Positions 1-9,238 of a stretch of DNA of 64,000 nt are shown here, piece after piece. The translations under genes and the position numbers were made by a program. This DNA is from Jejubacter calystegiae (GTDB lineage Bacteria; Pseudomonadota; Gammaproteobacteria; Enterobacterales; Enterobacteriaceae). The DNA lies in NCBI RefSeq assembly GCF_005671395.1, contig NZ_CP040428.1:4402001-4466000 (forward strand). The letters run 5' to 3'. Each line of letters starts with the position of its first letter. Position 1 is the stretch's first letter. The notes under the pieces were generated by a model that was not told the DNA's origin, did not search any database, and was given only the letters and a program-made list of their open reading frames with translations.

Positions 1-386
1 AACCTCTTAAAGATGGCGGCGGTACGGGTTCGCATCGCCCGCCGGTCCAGAAGCCCCAGTGGGGTGCGCAGTTCGCGATTCAGGAAGATATTCTCCACCG
101 TGTTCAGCTCGGGAATCAGCGAAAACTCCTGAAAGATAATGCCGACCCCGGCATCGATGGCATCGCGGTAGCTGCGAAAGCGCTGGACCCGGCCATCGAT
201 GCGGATCTCGCCGCCGTCGGGCTGGTAGATGCCGCACAGCACCTTCATCAGGGTCGATTTCCCGGCGCCGTTCTCTCCCAGCAGGGCGTGGATCTCCCCC
301 GCTTTCAGGGTGAAGTGAATATCATCCAGCGCCCGTACCCCGGGGAAGGATTTATGGATGCCGGTCAGTTGCAGTAACGGTTCCAT
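1..386 (-). CDS. Sugar ABC transporter ATP-binding protein (N-terminal part, cut by window edge)
   Basis: Reading the minus strand from an ATG at 386 gives about 128 residues that begin [20 protein letters not shown] and contain the Walker A motif GENGAGKST and the Q-loop stretch [12 protein letters not shown]. This is the first nucleotide-binding domain of a double-domain RbsA/AraG/MglA-type sugar ATPase (about 500 residues when complete); the rest lies beyond position 1. It starts 18 bases after the stop of the upstream substrate-binding protein gene, so the two are one operon, and a permease gene is expected off the left edge. The sugar is unknown. Frame and family are clear. Confidence 0.93.
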   Translation of the reverse strand, partial: MEPLLQLTGIHKSFPGVRALDDIHFTLKAGEIHALLGENGAGKSTLMKVLCGIYQPDGGEIRIDGRVQRFRSYRDAIDAGVGIIFQEFSLIPELNTVENIFLNRELRTPLGLLDRRAMRTRTAAIFKR

Positions 387-404
387 CAGCACTCTCCCGC
401 CGCT

Positions 405-1322
405 TTACCAGCTGAAATCTTTGCCGTTATCTTTGGTAATTAATTTCACGTCCAGCGGCACGGTTTTCGGTACCTGGCTGCCCCAGTGCTTCGCCAGCGC
501 CACGCCGATACCCAGCCGCACCATATCGCGCGGGTACTGCGCCGACGTGGCGATAAACGGTGAGTTGGGTTTCATAATCTCCTTGATGGCTTCCGGATGA
601 CCGTCCACGCTCACCAGTTTGATGCTGGCGCCGTTAGCCTGGATGGCCGACAGCGCGCCAAGGGCGCCGACGTCGTTGACGCTAAACAGACCGGCGAGAT
701 CCGGATTGCCCTGCAGCATGTTTTCAGTCACGGTCATCGCGGTGTCGCGTTCCTGACGCCCGTTCTGTTTGGTCACGATCTCAATATCGGGATACTTCTT
801 CATCGCCGCTTCAAAACCTTTTACCCGCTCAAGAATCGGCACTACCGGAATCCCGTCGAGAATGGCGACTTTGCCCTTACCGCCCAGCGCTTTAGCCAGA
901 TATTCCCCGGACTTAAAGCCTGCATCGTAGTTTTTGGAACCGACAAAGGCGTCGATGGGCCCCTGAGCCTGAGCGTCGATGGCGATCACCACCACTCCAG
1001 CCTTCTTCGCTTCATTAACGGCCGATTCCACGCCCACGGAATCTGCGGGATTGATCAGCAAAATGTCGATTTTCTTTTGCAGCATATCTTCGATGTCGTT
1101 GATCTGTTTGGAGACATCGTGGCGGGCATCGGCGGTAATCACCTGGGCGTTAATCTCCCCCGCCGCCTGGTCCAGCGCTTCTTTCATGGTGACAAAGTAG
1201 GCGTTGTTCATCTCCTGAAACGACATGCCGATGGTCAGCGGCTTTGCCATGGCTACAGTGGAAAAGCCAAACAGGGCCGCTGCGGCACAAAGCGCGCCGA
1301 TGCGTTGCATGATGTGAGTCAT
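405..1322 (-). CDS. Periplasmic sugar-binding protein of ABC transporter (RbsB/YtfQ type)
   Basis: This 305-residue protein starts with a signal peptide (hydrophobic stretch, cleavage likely after AMA near residue 26) and continues as a Peripla_BP_4 sugar-binding fold (IGMSFQEMNNAYF at the start of the mature protein, ILLINPADS and VDGHPEAI further on). It would deliver a monosaccharide to the ABC transporter whose ATPase gene follows 18 bases downstream. The ATG at 1322 has a good ribosome site (GGGAG). The 277-base gap upstream carries a LacI-type operator palindrome, suggesting control by the LacI-family gene just upstream. The sugar cannot be named; ribose, galactose or galactofuranose-like substrates are possible. 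Confidence 0.9.
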   Translation of the reverse strand: MTHIMQRIGALCAAAALFGFSTVAMAKPLTIGMSFQEMNNAYFVTMKEALDQAAGEINAQVITADARHDVSKQINDIEDMLQKKIDILLINPADSVGVESAVNEAKKAGVVVIAIDAQAQGPIDAFVGSKNYDAGFKSGEYLAKALGGKGKVAILDGIPVVPILERVKGFEAAMKKYPDIEIVTKQNGRQERDTAMTVTENMLQGNPDLAGLFSVNDVGALGALSAIQANGASIKLVSVDGHPEAIKEIMKPNSPFIATSAQYPRDMVRLGIGVALAKHWGSQVPKTVPLDVKLITKDNGKDFSW

Positions 1323-1376
1323 AGGGTGCTCCCGGTATTGTAGGGTCTATCGTTGTTATGAGAGGCGCACGCCAAA

Positions 1377-1394
1377 AATGTTAACGTCAACATT
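1377..1394. promoter_or_regulatory. LacI-family operator palindrome
   Basis: AATGTTAAC followed by GTCAACATT is an 18-bp palindrome with a single mismatch and a central CG, the usual shape of a LacI-family operator. It lies 55 bases upstream of the binding-protein start. The core TAACGTCAACAT recurs at 1491-1502, so two sites could be bridged. The likely ligand is the LacI-type protein encoded at 1600-2589; this is inferred from position and symmetry. Confidence 0.6.
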
Positions 1395-1488
1395 TAAAAT
1401 GAGATCGTTAACAGCACATTGAATGGCTATCTGCCGCTCTGTTATTACTGCCTGTCTGTATATCGATCAAAAGTTAAGCACAGGTGAA

Positions 1489-1504
1489 GATAACGTCAAC
1501 ATCT
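1489..1504. promoter_or_regulatory. Second copy of operator core TAACGTCAACAT
   Basis: The 12-base core of the palindrome at 1377-1394 is repeated here in the same orientation about 110 bases away, but the left half of the palindrome is poorly conserved. It could be an auxiliary operator for the same LacI-type repressor, between the repressor gene and the transporter operon. Confidence 0.4.
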
Positions 1505-1599
1505 CGAATGCACGAAAACATGAAACCCCGAAGTGCGTCACAATTTATTAACACACTCTGTGACGCGCTAAGAGAGAAAGGGAACAATAAGTTGATTTT

Positions 1600-2589
1600 T
1601 CAGACGTTTTTCAGAAAGCCATTAATCATGACCCGGGCCTCGAACGGCTGACGTTCAATCGCGGCAAACATATTTTCGGAAACCAGCTTCGCCCACTGGT
1701 TATTGTCGTGCCAGATATGGGGAATGAGCACCCGGTAGTCCTCGGCGCAGGGCACTTCGTCGATAGAGATAAATCCCAGGTCCTGAAAATCCCAGCGCAG
1801 CGCCACGTGCACCGCCGCCAGGGTGATCATACCATTCAGCCCAACGATGCAGTCGTAGTGCTCGTTGACCGTGGAAAACCAGGATTGCAGCATCGCTTTG
1901 GCGTTTTCGTAGCGGTAGTCGCTGTAGAAGTAGCGGACGTTCACCTCCGGACCCAGACCGCTGCGGATCCCGGCAATGCGGTGCTGGGTAATGTGCGAAT
2001 GCTCATTGCCGCCCACCACCAGAATATTGCGATACCCCTTGCGGTTCACCGCCTCGGCCACCAGCTCGCCGGCACGGCTGTTGTTCAGAAACACCGCCGG
2101 GAGCCGACTGTCGAACTGGCGATCCAACTGAATCAGCGGGGTACCCGAATTGAGTACCACGTCGATATGACTGGTGTCGTAGCGCTCGGAATCCTCCACC
2201 ACCGACAGCACAATCCCCGCCGCCTTGTAGCTGACCAGAGTACTCAGCGCCCGGGCTTCGGTCTGGCGGTTGCCGTTGGTGGTAAAGATCATCACCGAAT
2301 AGCCGCGGGCATCCGCCAGCCGACACAACGCCTTGATGATATGGGCATAGACCATGTTGAAGGTATCGTCAGTGACCACACCGATAATCCGGCTGCGGCT
2401 GGACTTAATGCTGCGGGCAAAAGCGTTGGGCACGTAGTTGAGCTGACGCGCCGCCGCCAGAATGCGCTCCCGGGTTTCCGGGCGCACCTTCTCCGGGGCG
2501 GTAAAGGTGCGTGACACGGTAATGTTGGTGACGCCAGCCAGCCTGGCGATATCTTTGATGGTGGCCGCTTTCGGCGCTTTTCCGGTCAT
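1600..2589 (-). CDS. LacI-family transcriptional regulator
   Basis: The 329-residue protein has an N-terminal LacI helix-turn-helix (IKDIARLAGVTNITVSRTF, residues about 11-29) and a periplasmic-binding-protein-like effector domain beginning with IIGVVTDD. It lies between araH and the second sugar transporter, all on the minus strand, and most likely represses that transporter through the palindromes at 1377 and 1489. The start at 2589 has no strong ribosome site and could be off by a few codons. The 88-base gap from araH leaves room for its own promoter. Confidence 0.92.
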   Translation of the reverse strand: MTGKAPKAATIKDIARLAGVTNITVSRTFTAPEKVRPETRERILAAARQLNYVPNAFARSIKSSRSRIIGVVTDDTFNMVYAHIIKALCRLADARGYSVMIFTTNGNRQTEARALSTLVSYKAAGIVLSVVEDSERYDTSHIDVVLNSGTPLIQLDRQFDSRLPAVFLNNSRAGELVAEAVNRKGYRNILVVGGNEHSHITQHRIAGIRSGLGPEVNVRYFYSDYRYENAKAMLQSWFSTVNEHYDCIVGLNGMITLAAVHVALRWDFQDLGFISIDEVPCAEDYRVLIPHIWHDNNQWAKLVSENMFAAIERQPFEARVMINGFLKNV

Positions 2590-2677
2590 TCAGTGACTGC
2601 CCGCAGGGGAAAGATTCACCCATAGTAGCAGCTTTTAGCGCCAGTGTTGACGGTAACACTGGCGCCAGATTGAACGA

Positions 2678-3658
2678 TCAGGCCTGACTTCTGAGCTTCT
2701 GCTTATAGCGGTCGAAGATCACCGCCAGCAGCAGAATCAGACCGCGCACCACGTACTGCGAAAACGGCGAAATGTTCAGCAGGTTCATGGCGTTCTCCAC
2801 GGTGCCCAGAATCAGCACCCCGGCGATCACCCAGGAGATCTTGCCCACGCCCCCTTTCAGCGACACCCCGCCCAGCACGCAGGCGGAGATGACAATCAGC
2901 TCGAAGCCAATGGAGGTCATCGGCTGGCCGCTGGTCATACGCGAAGCAAGAATAATGCCCGCCGCCGCCGATACCAGACCAGAAAGCACAAAGATAATGA
3001 TACGGGTACGCACCACCGGTACTCCGGAAAGCCGCGCCGCCTCTTCATTACCGCCAATCGCCAGGGTATTACGGCCAAAGGTGGTCTTGTTAAGCAGAAA
3101 ACCGAAGATGACCATACAGCCTGCGGTCAGCCAGATAGGCGCAGGCAGCCCCAGCCAGTTGGCATAGCCCAGGGTAAAGAAGCGCTCGTCCTCAACGCCC
3201 ACCGCTTTACCGTCGGAAATGATATAGGCCAGCCCGCGCACGATCTGCATCATGGCAAGGGTGGCGATAAGCGCGTTGATCTTAAGCCAGGCGATCACCA
3301 GGCCATTAATCAACCCGCTCACCGCTCCCAGTGCCAGCCCGGCCAGCACCCCAATCCACAGACTTTCGGTCATATTGATGACCACGGCGGTCGTGACCCC
3401 GGCACAGGCGATCACCGACGCTACCGACAGATCGAAATCGCCGGAAGCCAGGCAGAACAGCATGCCGCAGGCCACCATCCCGGAAAGAGATACCGCAAGC
3501 CCCAGCCCTTTCATATTCACGAAGGTGGCGAAGTTGGGCACAAAGATAGCGCAGGCCAGAAACAGCAGCGCAAAGACCACCAGCATGCCGTACTGTTCCC
3601 AGATACGGCCCGGTGAAAATGACGACCCGGAAGCGCCAGATGTGGTTAATAGTGACAT
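2678..3658 (-). CDS. araH: L-arabinose ABC transporter permease AraH
   Basis: The 326-residue polytopic inner-membrane protein is very close to E. coli AraH throughout, for example FDLSVASVIACAGVTTAV and FAVxGGNEEAARLSGV-type segments (here IGGNEEAARLSGVPV). It forms the channel of the high-affinity arabinose importer with AraG and AraF. The start is the ATG at 3658 (MSLLTTSG), preceded by AAAGGGGGAAATTCG, rather than an upstream in-frame codon inside araG. It is the last gene of araFGH, 13 bases after the araG stop. Confidence 0.97.
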   Translation of the reverse strand: MSLLTTSGASGSSFSPGRIWEQYGMLVVFALLFLACAIFVPNFATFVNMKGLGLAVSLSGMVACGMLFCLASGDFDLSVASVIACAGVTTAVVINMTESLWIGVLAGLALGAVSGLINGLVIAWLKINALIATLAMMQIVRGLAYIISDGKAVGVEDERFFTLGYANWLGLPAPIWLTAGCMVIFGFLLNKTTFGRNTLAIGGNEEAARLSGVPVVRTRIIIFVLSGLVSAAAGIILASRMTSGQPMTSIGFELIVISACVLGGVSLKGGVGKISWVIAGVLILGTVENAMNLLNISPFSQYVVRGLILLLAVIFDRYKQKLRSQA

Positions 3659-3671
3659 CGAATTTCCCCCT

Positions 3672-5186
3672 TTACGCGGCGCGGCCAGATTTCGGCATCG
3701 CCAGAGCCAGCACCTGCTGCTCGTCGGCCTGACCATGTAAACACTCCCCGGTAACCTGCCCTTCGCACATCACCACAATGCGATCGGCCAGCCCCAGCAC
3801 TTCCGGCAGATCGCTGGAGGCGAACAGCACCGCCACCCCCTGCTCCGCCAGCGCGTAGATGACGTTGTAGATCTCATGCTTCGCTCCAACGTCAATGCCG
3901 CGGGTCGGCTCATCCAGCAGGATCACCTTCATACTTTCCGACAGCCAGCGGCCCAGTATCGCTTTCTGCTGGTTGCCGCCTGACAGGTTCATCACCAGTT
4001 GATGCGCCCCCGGCGTGCGAATATTGAGCGACTGAATATGATGCCGGGCGTTCTGCGCTTCCCAGCGGTTATCGATAAGGCAGCCCGCGTTGATATGACG
4101 CCGTCGGGCGCTGATATTGATATTCTCCTGTACCGAGTGCACCGCGATAATGCCGTCGGCCTTGCGGTCTTCCGGGCACAGCATCATGCCAGCGCGAATC
4201 GCAGCGCCGGGATCGCGCAGGTTAACCGGCTCGCCATCGATCCAGATTTGCCCTTCCTGGAGGCGGGTGGCGCCAAACAGCCCCTTCATCAGTTCGCTGC
4301 GCCCGGCCCCCACCAGCCCGAACAGGCCGACGATTTCACCGCCCCGCACCGACAGACTCACCGGCCCGCGCACGCCGGGTGCCTTGATACCTTCCAGCCG
4401 CAGCCGTTCGTCGCCGTGGTCGCGCGGATGCCAGCCGTAGATATCGGCAATCTCGCGCCCCACCATGGCCTGTACCAGTCGGTCGTGATCGACCTCCTGC
4501 ATATCGGTAAAGGTACGTATATAGCGGCCATCCTTAAACACCGTGATGGCATCGCTCAGGGCGAAGATCTCCTCCATGCGGTGTGAGACGTAAATAATCA
4601 CCCGCCCTTCGTCACGCAGCTCACGGATAACCCGGAACAGCTGTTCGATCTCCCTGGCCGACAGCGAACTGGTGGGTTCATCGAAGGCGATAATCCGGGC
4701 ATCTCGCGCCAGCGCCCGGGCTATTTCCACCATTTGCCACTGGCCCAGCGACAGGTATTTCAGCGGGGTACGGGGATCGATATCCATCCCCAGCCGGGTT
4801 AACTGGCGTCTGGCCTCATCGTTCAGACGCCGGTTGTTCACCAGCCCCCCGCGCTGGGGCAGTTGCCCCAGGCTGATGTTTTCCGCCACCGTCATTTCCG
4901 GCACCAGGTGCAGCTCCTGGTAGATAATGGCGATACCCGCCTCCAGCGCGGCGGCGGGTCGGTCAAAGCGCCGCTCTTCCCCGCCAATGACCAGAGTGCC
5001 GCTTTCGGGTTGATAGTTGCCGCTCAGAATCTTGAGCAGCGTCGATTTTCCGGCGCCGTTTTCCCCCATCAGGGCATGGACCTGCCCGGCATGACACTCA
5101 AAGCTGATATCGCTCAGGGCGGTCACGCCGGGAAACACTTTTCCGATACCGCGAAACGCGAGGCCGGGTTGTTGCTGTATCATCAT
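3672..5186 (-). CDS. araG: L-arabinose ABC transporter ATP-binding protein AraG
   Basis: The 504-residue protein has two ATP-binding cassettes in tandem. The first has Walker [10 protein letters not shown], signature LSLGQ and Walker [12 protein letters not shown]; the second has the degenerate Walker [10 protein letters not shown], signature LSGGNQQK and Walker [13 protein letters not shown]. This is the sugar-importer ATPase layout. Length and sequence match AraG. It lies between araF (13 bases upstream) and araH and energises arabinose uptake at the inner membrane. Confidence 0.97.
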   Translation of the reverse strand: MMIQQQPGLAFRGIGKVFPGVTALSDISFECHAGQVHALMGENGAGKSTLLKILSGNYQPESGTLVIGGEERRFDRPAAALEAGIAIIYQELHLVPEMTVAENISLGQLPQRGGLVNNRRLNDEARRQLTRLGMDIDPRTPLKYLSLGQWQMVEIARALARDARIIAFDEPTSSLSAREIEQLFRVIRELRDEGRVIIYVSHRMEEIFALSDAITVFKDGRYIRTFTDMQEVDHDRLVQAMVGREIADIYGWHPRDHGDERLRLEGIKAPGVRGPVSLSVRGGEIVGLFGLVGAGRSELMKGLFGATRLQEGQIWIDGEPVNLRDPGAAIRAGMMLCPEDRKADGIIAVHSVQENINISARRRHINAGCLIDNRWEAQNARHHIQSLNIRTPGAHQLVMNLSGGNQQKAILGRWLSESMKVILLDEPTRGIDVGAKHEIYNVIYALAEQGVAVLFASSDLPEVLGLADRIVVMCEGQVTGECLHGQADEQQVLALAMPKSGRAA

Positions 5187-5199
5187 TACTCCTCAGCCC

Positions 5200-6192
5200 T
5201 TACTTCGTGGCCGCCAGCCCTTTCTTCGCCAGCTCCTCTTTGAAGTTGTCGCGGGTGATCAGCACCACGTCGGACACCTCGGTAAACTTCGGCGGCTCGG
5301 CATCTTTGGTGACCCAGTTGTAGAGCATTTCGCTGGTTTTATAGCCGTGAACGTCCGGGCTAGGCAGCAGCGAACCGTAGAACCCGGTGGGCTTCGACTT
5401 CGACAGTTCGCTTACCGCATCCACGCCGTTGATACCAATACCGATCACATCCGCCGCCTTAAAGCCCTGGCCTTCGGTGGCGCGAATGCCCCCCAGTACC
5501 GTGCTATCGTTCATGCCGATGACCAGCCAGTGTTTTACCTGAGGATGCTGAACCAGTAGCGAGTTTCCGGCATCCAGCGCGCCGGGAATATCATTGGATT
5601 TGGTGGGCACCTGATAGATTTGATCCGCCGGGAAGCCTGCCGCTTTCAGCGCGTCCATGGAGCCGGTAGTGCGGCGGCGCGCGGTATCCAGCTCGTTGGC
5701 GGTAATCGCCATGACGCCGGTCTGTTTCACATCCCAGCCGCGTTTTTGCATCTCTTTGTACAGCTCCTGCCCCTGACGCTCACCGATTTTGGTGGCCGCC
5801 ATCATCACCAGCGGTACGCTTTCCATCGGCTTGCCGCCGGCAGAGACAAACTGGTCATCCACGGCGATCACTTTCATATCGTAACTGCGGGCCCGGGCCA
5901 TGATGGCGGCGCCCAGCTTGGGATCCGGGGTACAGATCACAAAGCCTTTCGCGCCATTGGCCGCCAGGCTGTCGATGGCATTCAGCGTCTTTTCCCCGTC
6001 CGGCACGGCGATCTTAATCACCTCGAAGCCCAGATCTTTGCCTGCTTTGTCGGCAAAACGCCATTCGGTCTGGAACCACGGTTCTTCCGGCTGCTTCACC
6101 AGGAAGCCCAGCTTGAGGTTTTCGGCCAGGGCAGACTGTGACATGACGGCGGCCAGGCCAATGGCCGCCAGCGCTTTGGTCAATTTACGCAT
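5200..6192 (-). CDS. araF: L-arabinose-binding periplasmic protein AraF
   Basis: The 330-residue product begins MRKLTKALAAIGLAAVMSQS, a signal peptide cleaved after ALA, and the mature part (ENLKLGFLVKQPEEPWFQTE) is nearly the E. coli AraF sequence. It captures L-arabinose in the periplasm for AraGH. I chose the ATG at 6192 because GGAG sits six bases before it; an in-frame ATG four codons upstream overlaps that ribosome site. First gene of araFGH. In E. coli the operon is activated by AraC and CRP, but I could not recognise convincing AraC half-sites in the upstream region. Confidence 0.97.
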   Translation of the reverse strand: MRKLTKALAAIGLAAVMSQSALAENLKLGFLVKQPEEPWFQTEWRFADKAGKDLGFEVIKIAVPDGEKTLNAIDSLAANGAKGFVICTPDPKLGAAIMARARSYDMKVIAVDDQFVSAGGKPMESVPLVMMAATKIGERQGQELYKEMQKRGWDVKQTGVMAITANELDTARRRTTGSMDALKAAGFPADQIYQVPTKSNDIPGALDAGNSLLVQHPQVKHWLVIGMNDSTVLGGIRATEGQGFKAADVIGIGINGVDAVSELSKSKPTGFYGSLLPSPDVHGYKTSEMLYNWVTKDAEPPKFTEVSDVVLITRDNFKEELAKKGLAATK

Positions 6193-6763
6193 AATGAACT
6201 CCATCCAACTTTCAGGTCGTTATTGTTAGTCGGGTTACGGCATAAAAACCCTGATGTTGCGAGATTGTGATGCAGCCATAAGTTGTAGCGGGAAAAGCGT
6301 CATTCAGAGGAGAGCAAAATCACAGCGCAGAATTTCAGTGATTGTGTACATAAATTCAGCGAGTTCAGGCATAAAGCGAGGGGCTATTTCGTGATCCAGG
6401 CGAGGTTTTATTGATCGGGAGGGGGTTCAGGTTCTTCGGCAGTAAACATCGCCCTGATGCTTTGTTTCAGAAGAAAAGCGGCAGAATATGATGATGCGGA
6501 GGGCTGTTCCGTTCACTTTTCGTGACTGCTTCTCTGTTGATTCACAGCCGGTGAACGGGCCAGGGGGGCTCAGTCGCCCTGGTCCGTTCACTGGCTCCGA
6601 AACTGACATATAAAAAATAAACTCAAAGTGAACGGAGCCTTCGCCAGCGTGACATATTCCGCCTGAACACAGCACCACTGCAATAATATTTCCTGTCGAT
6701 GAAACAAGGGGGAGAATGGCAAACTGCGATGGCGCTCTCCCCCCAAATGGGGAATAAGGAAAA
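6193..6763. other. Intergenic region upstream of araF with nested inverted repeats
   Basis: This 570-base gap should hold the araFGH promoter next to araF and the end of the GH88 operon at the other side. No convincing gene is present; open frames here lack ribosome sites and family resemblance. Its main structure is the nested inverted repeat at 6508-6636. Confidence 0.5.
6508..6636. repeat. Nested inverted-repeat element built from TCCGTTCACTTT units
   Basis: The outer arms TCCGTTCACTTT (6508-6519) and AAAGTGAACGGA (6625-6636) are perfect reverse complements. Inside them GTGAACGGGCCAGGG (6551-6565) and CCCTGGTCCGTTCAC (6577-6591) pair with one G-T type mismatch. The motif CCGTTCAC thus occurs four times in alternating orientation. 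At 129 bp it could be a mobile non-coding repeat (similar in size to ERIC elements, though I do not recognise the ERIC sequence) or an RNA structure. Confidence 0.65.
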
Positions 6764-7954
6764 TTACCAGTACGAGTACCAGCTCTGCCGCAGACGAATC
6801 AGCGCCTCCAGCCAGAAATAGTCCCCCCAGCTACAGCATTCATCCACCCCTTTGCCGCTCGACATATGGTAAACCGAATGCTTAAGCAGCCCTTCACAGG
6901 CTTCATCGTCCCGGGAAAGATAGTGCCGGGTCAGGGATTCCATCATCCGCAGCGCCATCTCCTCGTAGGCCGGACGCAGCGGATCCAGCGTAGGCAGCGC
7001 CTTTACCAGCTCCAGCAGACCGCACACCGCAATGGCCGCCGCGGAACTATCGCGCACGGCGTCGGTGCCGAGCAGCGCCAGGTCCCAGTGGCAGACATCA
7101 TCTTCCGGCAACCGGTTCAGGAAGTAATGCGCCAGACTACGCGACAGATCAACGTAGTCGCGCTCGCCGGTGTGGTTCCAGCTCAGCAGGAAACCGTAGA
7201 TGCCCCAGGCCTGGCCCCGGGACCAGCAGGAGTTGTCGCTGAATCCCTGATGGGTGTTGCCAAAGCGCGGCTCGCCGCTATTCACGTCCATGTAGTACGT
7301 GTGATACGTCGAGGCGTCCGGTCGCACCACATAGCGTGCCGCCTGTTGCGCATGGGCTCGCGCCGCCTCCCGATAGCGGGCATCGCCGGTCTGCTGGCTG
7401 GCCCAGTAAAGCAGCGGCAGGTTCATGTTGCAGTCGATAATCATCCGCCCCTGCTGTTCGGGATCGCGCAGATCGCCCCAGGCCTGGATTATCTTCGCCA
7501 CCGGGTTGTAGCGCTCCATCAGCGCATCCGCCGCCTGCAGCGCCGCCTGGCGGGCCGCCTCGTTGCCGGTCAGTTGCCAGGCGCTGACGCAGGAGAGCGA
7601 ATAGAGGAAGCCCAGATCGTGCGTGGCGGTGTCAATTCGCTGTTCAATACGGCGATAGAACGACGGCAGATAGCGCTCCGCCGCTGCGCGGTAGCGCGCT
7701 TCACCGGTCAGTTCCCAGGCCAGCCATAATTGCCCGACCCAGAAACTGGTCGTCCACTCCACATTTTCGGTACGCGGCCAGCGCCCGTCCTGGCAGGCTT
7801 CGCCGGGAAACTTATCGCCAAAGGCCGCCAGATTGCTATCGAACTGGCGGGTAGCGCGCGCCAGCGCGTCTTCCAGCAAAGTTTTCAGCGCGGGTCTGTC
7901 AACCTGATGCAGTTCAACGGGGCGCAGGGGCTCGGTAACGACAGAACGGATCAT
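6764..7954 (-). CDS. Unsaturated glucuronyl hydrolase, glycoside hydrolase family 88
   Basis: The 396-residue (alpha/alpha)6-barrel type protein hydrolyses the unsaturated uronic acid at the non-reducing end of oligosaccharides left by polysaccharide lyases. The two catalytic aspartates known in the family appear as THDLGFLYSL (Asp113) and MIIDCNMNLPLLYW (Asp174); their 61-residue spacing equals that of the Bacillus enzyme. RGQAWGIYGF is another family signature. There is no signal peptide, so it acts in the cytoplasm after import by the neighbouring permease. Last gene of a three-gene operon; GAGGAGACGTT precedes the ATG. The exact substrate (glycosaminoglycan, rhamnogalacturonan or another) is not determined. 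Confidence 0.92.
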   Translation of the reverse strand: MIRSVVTEPLRPVELHQVDRPALKTLLEDALARATRQFDSNLAAFGDKFPGEACQDGRWPRTENVEWTTSFWVGQLWLAWELTGEARYRAAAERYLPSFYRRIEQRIDTATHDLGFLYSLSCVSAWQLTGNEAARQAALQAADALMERYNPVAKIIQAWGDLRDPEQQGRMIIDCNMNLPLLYWASQQTGDARYREAARAHAQQAARYVVRPDASTYHTYYMDVNSGEPRFGNTHQGFSDNSCWSRGQAWGIYGFLLSWNHTGERDYVDLSRSLAHYFLNRLPEDDVCHWDLALLGTDAVRDSSAAAIAVCGLLELVKALPTLDPLRPAYEEMALRMMESLTRHYLSRDDEACEGLLKHSVYHMSSGKGVDECCSWGDYFWLEALIRLRQSWYSYW

Positions 7955-7963
7955 AACGTCTCC

Positions 7964-9238
7964 TCATTGGGAAGGTTGGCCGGGAGTAGACACCACCGCT
8001 GGGGGCGCCTGGCGCACGGGCGCGCGCCGCTCTCCGGAAAGCGTAAAGACAGAAACCAGGGTAAACAGCAGCGCACAGGCGCCCATCAGCAGATAGGTGT
8101 GCTCGAAGCCAATGCGGTCGTAGAGATAACCCGCCGGCGGCGCCACCACCACCGAGCCGACGTAAATCATCGCCTGATAGCCCAGCAGATACATGGTGGC
8201 ATTCACTTTTTTGTCGAAATGGGCGGCGATATATTTGAACACCGAGATCAGCAGCAGCGAGATCTCCAGACCGTACAGCGGCTTGATAATGGAGATCACC
8301 AGCGGATCTTCGGTCAGACCGCAGGCGATAAGCCTGGCCCCGACCACGCAGCCGCAGATAATCAGCCCGGCTTTGGCGCCATAGCGGTTTACCAGTAGCG
8401 GAATAAACATCATCATCACAAATTCGGTGCCGGACTGAACGGTGCTGAGATAGCCGAACCAGGCGTTGCCCTGCTCCCGGGTGTCGAAGAACGAGACGAA
8501 ATAGCGCGGAAACTGCTGTTCGGCCACAAACATCATCCAGGCGACGCCCGCCACGTAAAGGCTGAACATCCAGAACTTGCGGTTACGCAACAGCGCCACC
8601 ACATCGCCGGGCATAATCTTGTCTTTGGCGATCACATCGTTGTCGCGCAGCAGATCGTCTCCCAGCTTGAGACTGACCAGCATCAGTAACATCAACACCG
8701 AGGTGGCGCTACTCAGCAGGAAGTTCGCCAGCGGCGTCAGGTTAAACAGCAGGCCGGAAAATGACGCCGCCAGCGCCCAGCCCAGCGAGCCCCACATCCG
8801 GATACGCCCGAACTCCAGACCATACAGGCGACTAAAGCGATCGGCGTAGGATTCCGCCGCCGCCACCCCGGCGTACCAGCCCAGGCTGAGCCAGAAGGCG
8901 CCGACAAACATGCCGATGGTGGTGTGGTTCAACAGCAGCGGTTGATAGACCCACACAAAGAACGGCGCCATCAGAGCCGAGATAATGCAGACAAAATAGA
9001 GCAGCCACTTGCTCATGCCGATTTTGTCCATGATGTAGCCATAAACCGGCTTGAGGATGACGGCGAACAGGCCGTTCACCGCAAATACGCTGCCGATGGT
9101 CATGCTGTCCAGCCCTACTTTCTGGCTGAGCCACAGCGCGTAGAGCCCAAAGCTGGATGACCAGGTAAAGAAGTAGAGAAAAATAAAGCTGCTCATTCTG
9201 AGCTGGGCGCTGCGGGTCGGTGTTGATGAAGCCGTCAT
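7964..9238 (-). CDS. Oligosaccharide:H+ symporter family MFS permease (LacY/RafB-like)
   Basis: The 424-residue protein has about twelve hydrophobic segments and the opening of the oligosaccharide-proton symporter family (SFIFLYFFTWSSSFGLYALW). It probably imports the unsaturated oligosaccharide processed by the GH88 enzyme 9 bases downstream. The ATG at 9238 is preceded by GGGAGAACATT and overlaps the stop of the DUF2264 gene as ATGA, indicating translational coupling. The substrate is inferred from context only. Confidence 0.9.
   Translation of the reverse strand: MTASSTPTRSAQLRMSSFIFLYFFTWSSSFGLYALWLSQKVGLDSMTIGSVFAVNGLFAVILKPVYGYIMDKIGMSKWLLYFVCIISALMAPFFVWVYQPLLLNHTTIGMFVGAFWLSLGWYAGVAAAESYADRFSRLYGLEFGRIRMWGSLGWALAASFSGLLFNLTPLANFLLSSATSVLMLLMLVSLKLGDDLLRDNDVIAKDKIMPGDVVALLRNRKFWMFSLYVAGVAWMMFVAEQQFPRYFVSFFDTREQGNAWFGYLSTVQSGTEFVMMMFIPLLVNRYGAKAGLIICGCVVGARLIACGLTEDPLVISIIKPLYGLEISLLLISVFKYIAAHFDKKVNATMYLLGYQAMIYVGSVVVAPPAGYLYDRIGFEHTYLLMGACALLFTLVSVFTLSGERRAPVRQAPPAVVSTPGQPSQ

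Noticed and set aside
6205-6300. AraC and CRP sites expected before araF
   Set aside because: Only weak partial matches (for example TGTGATGCAGCCATAA) could be seen, so none is called.
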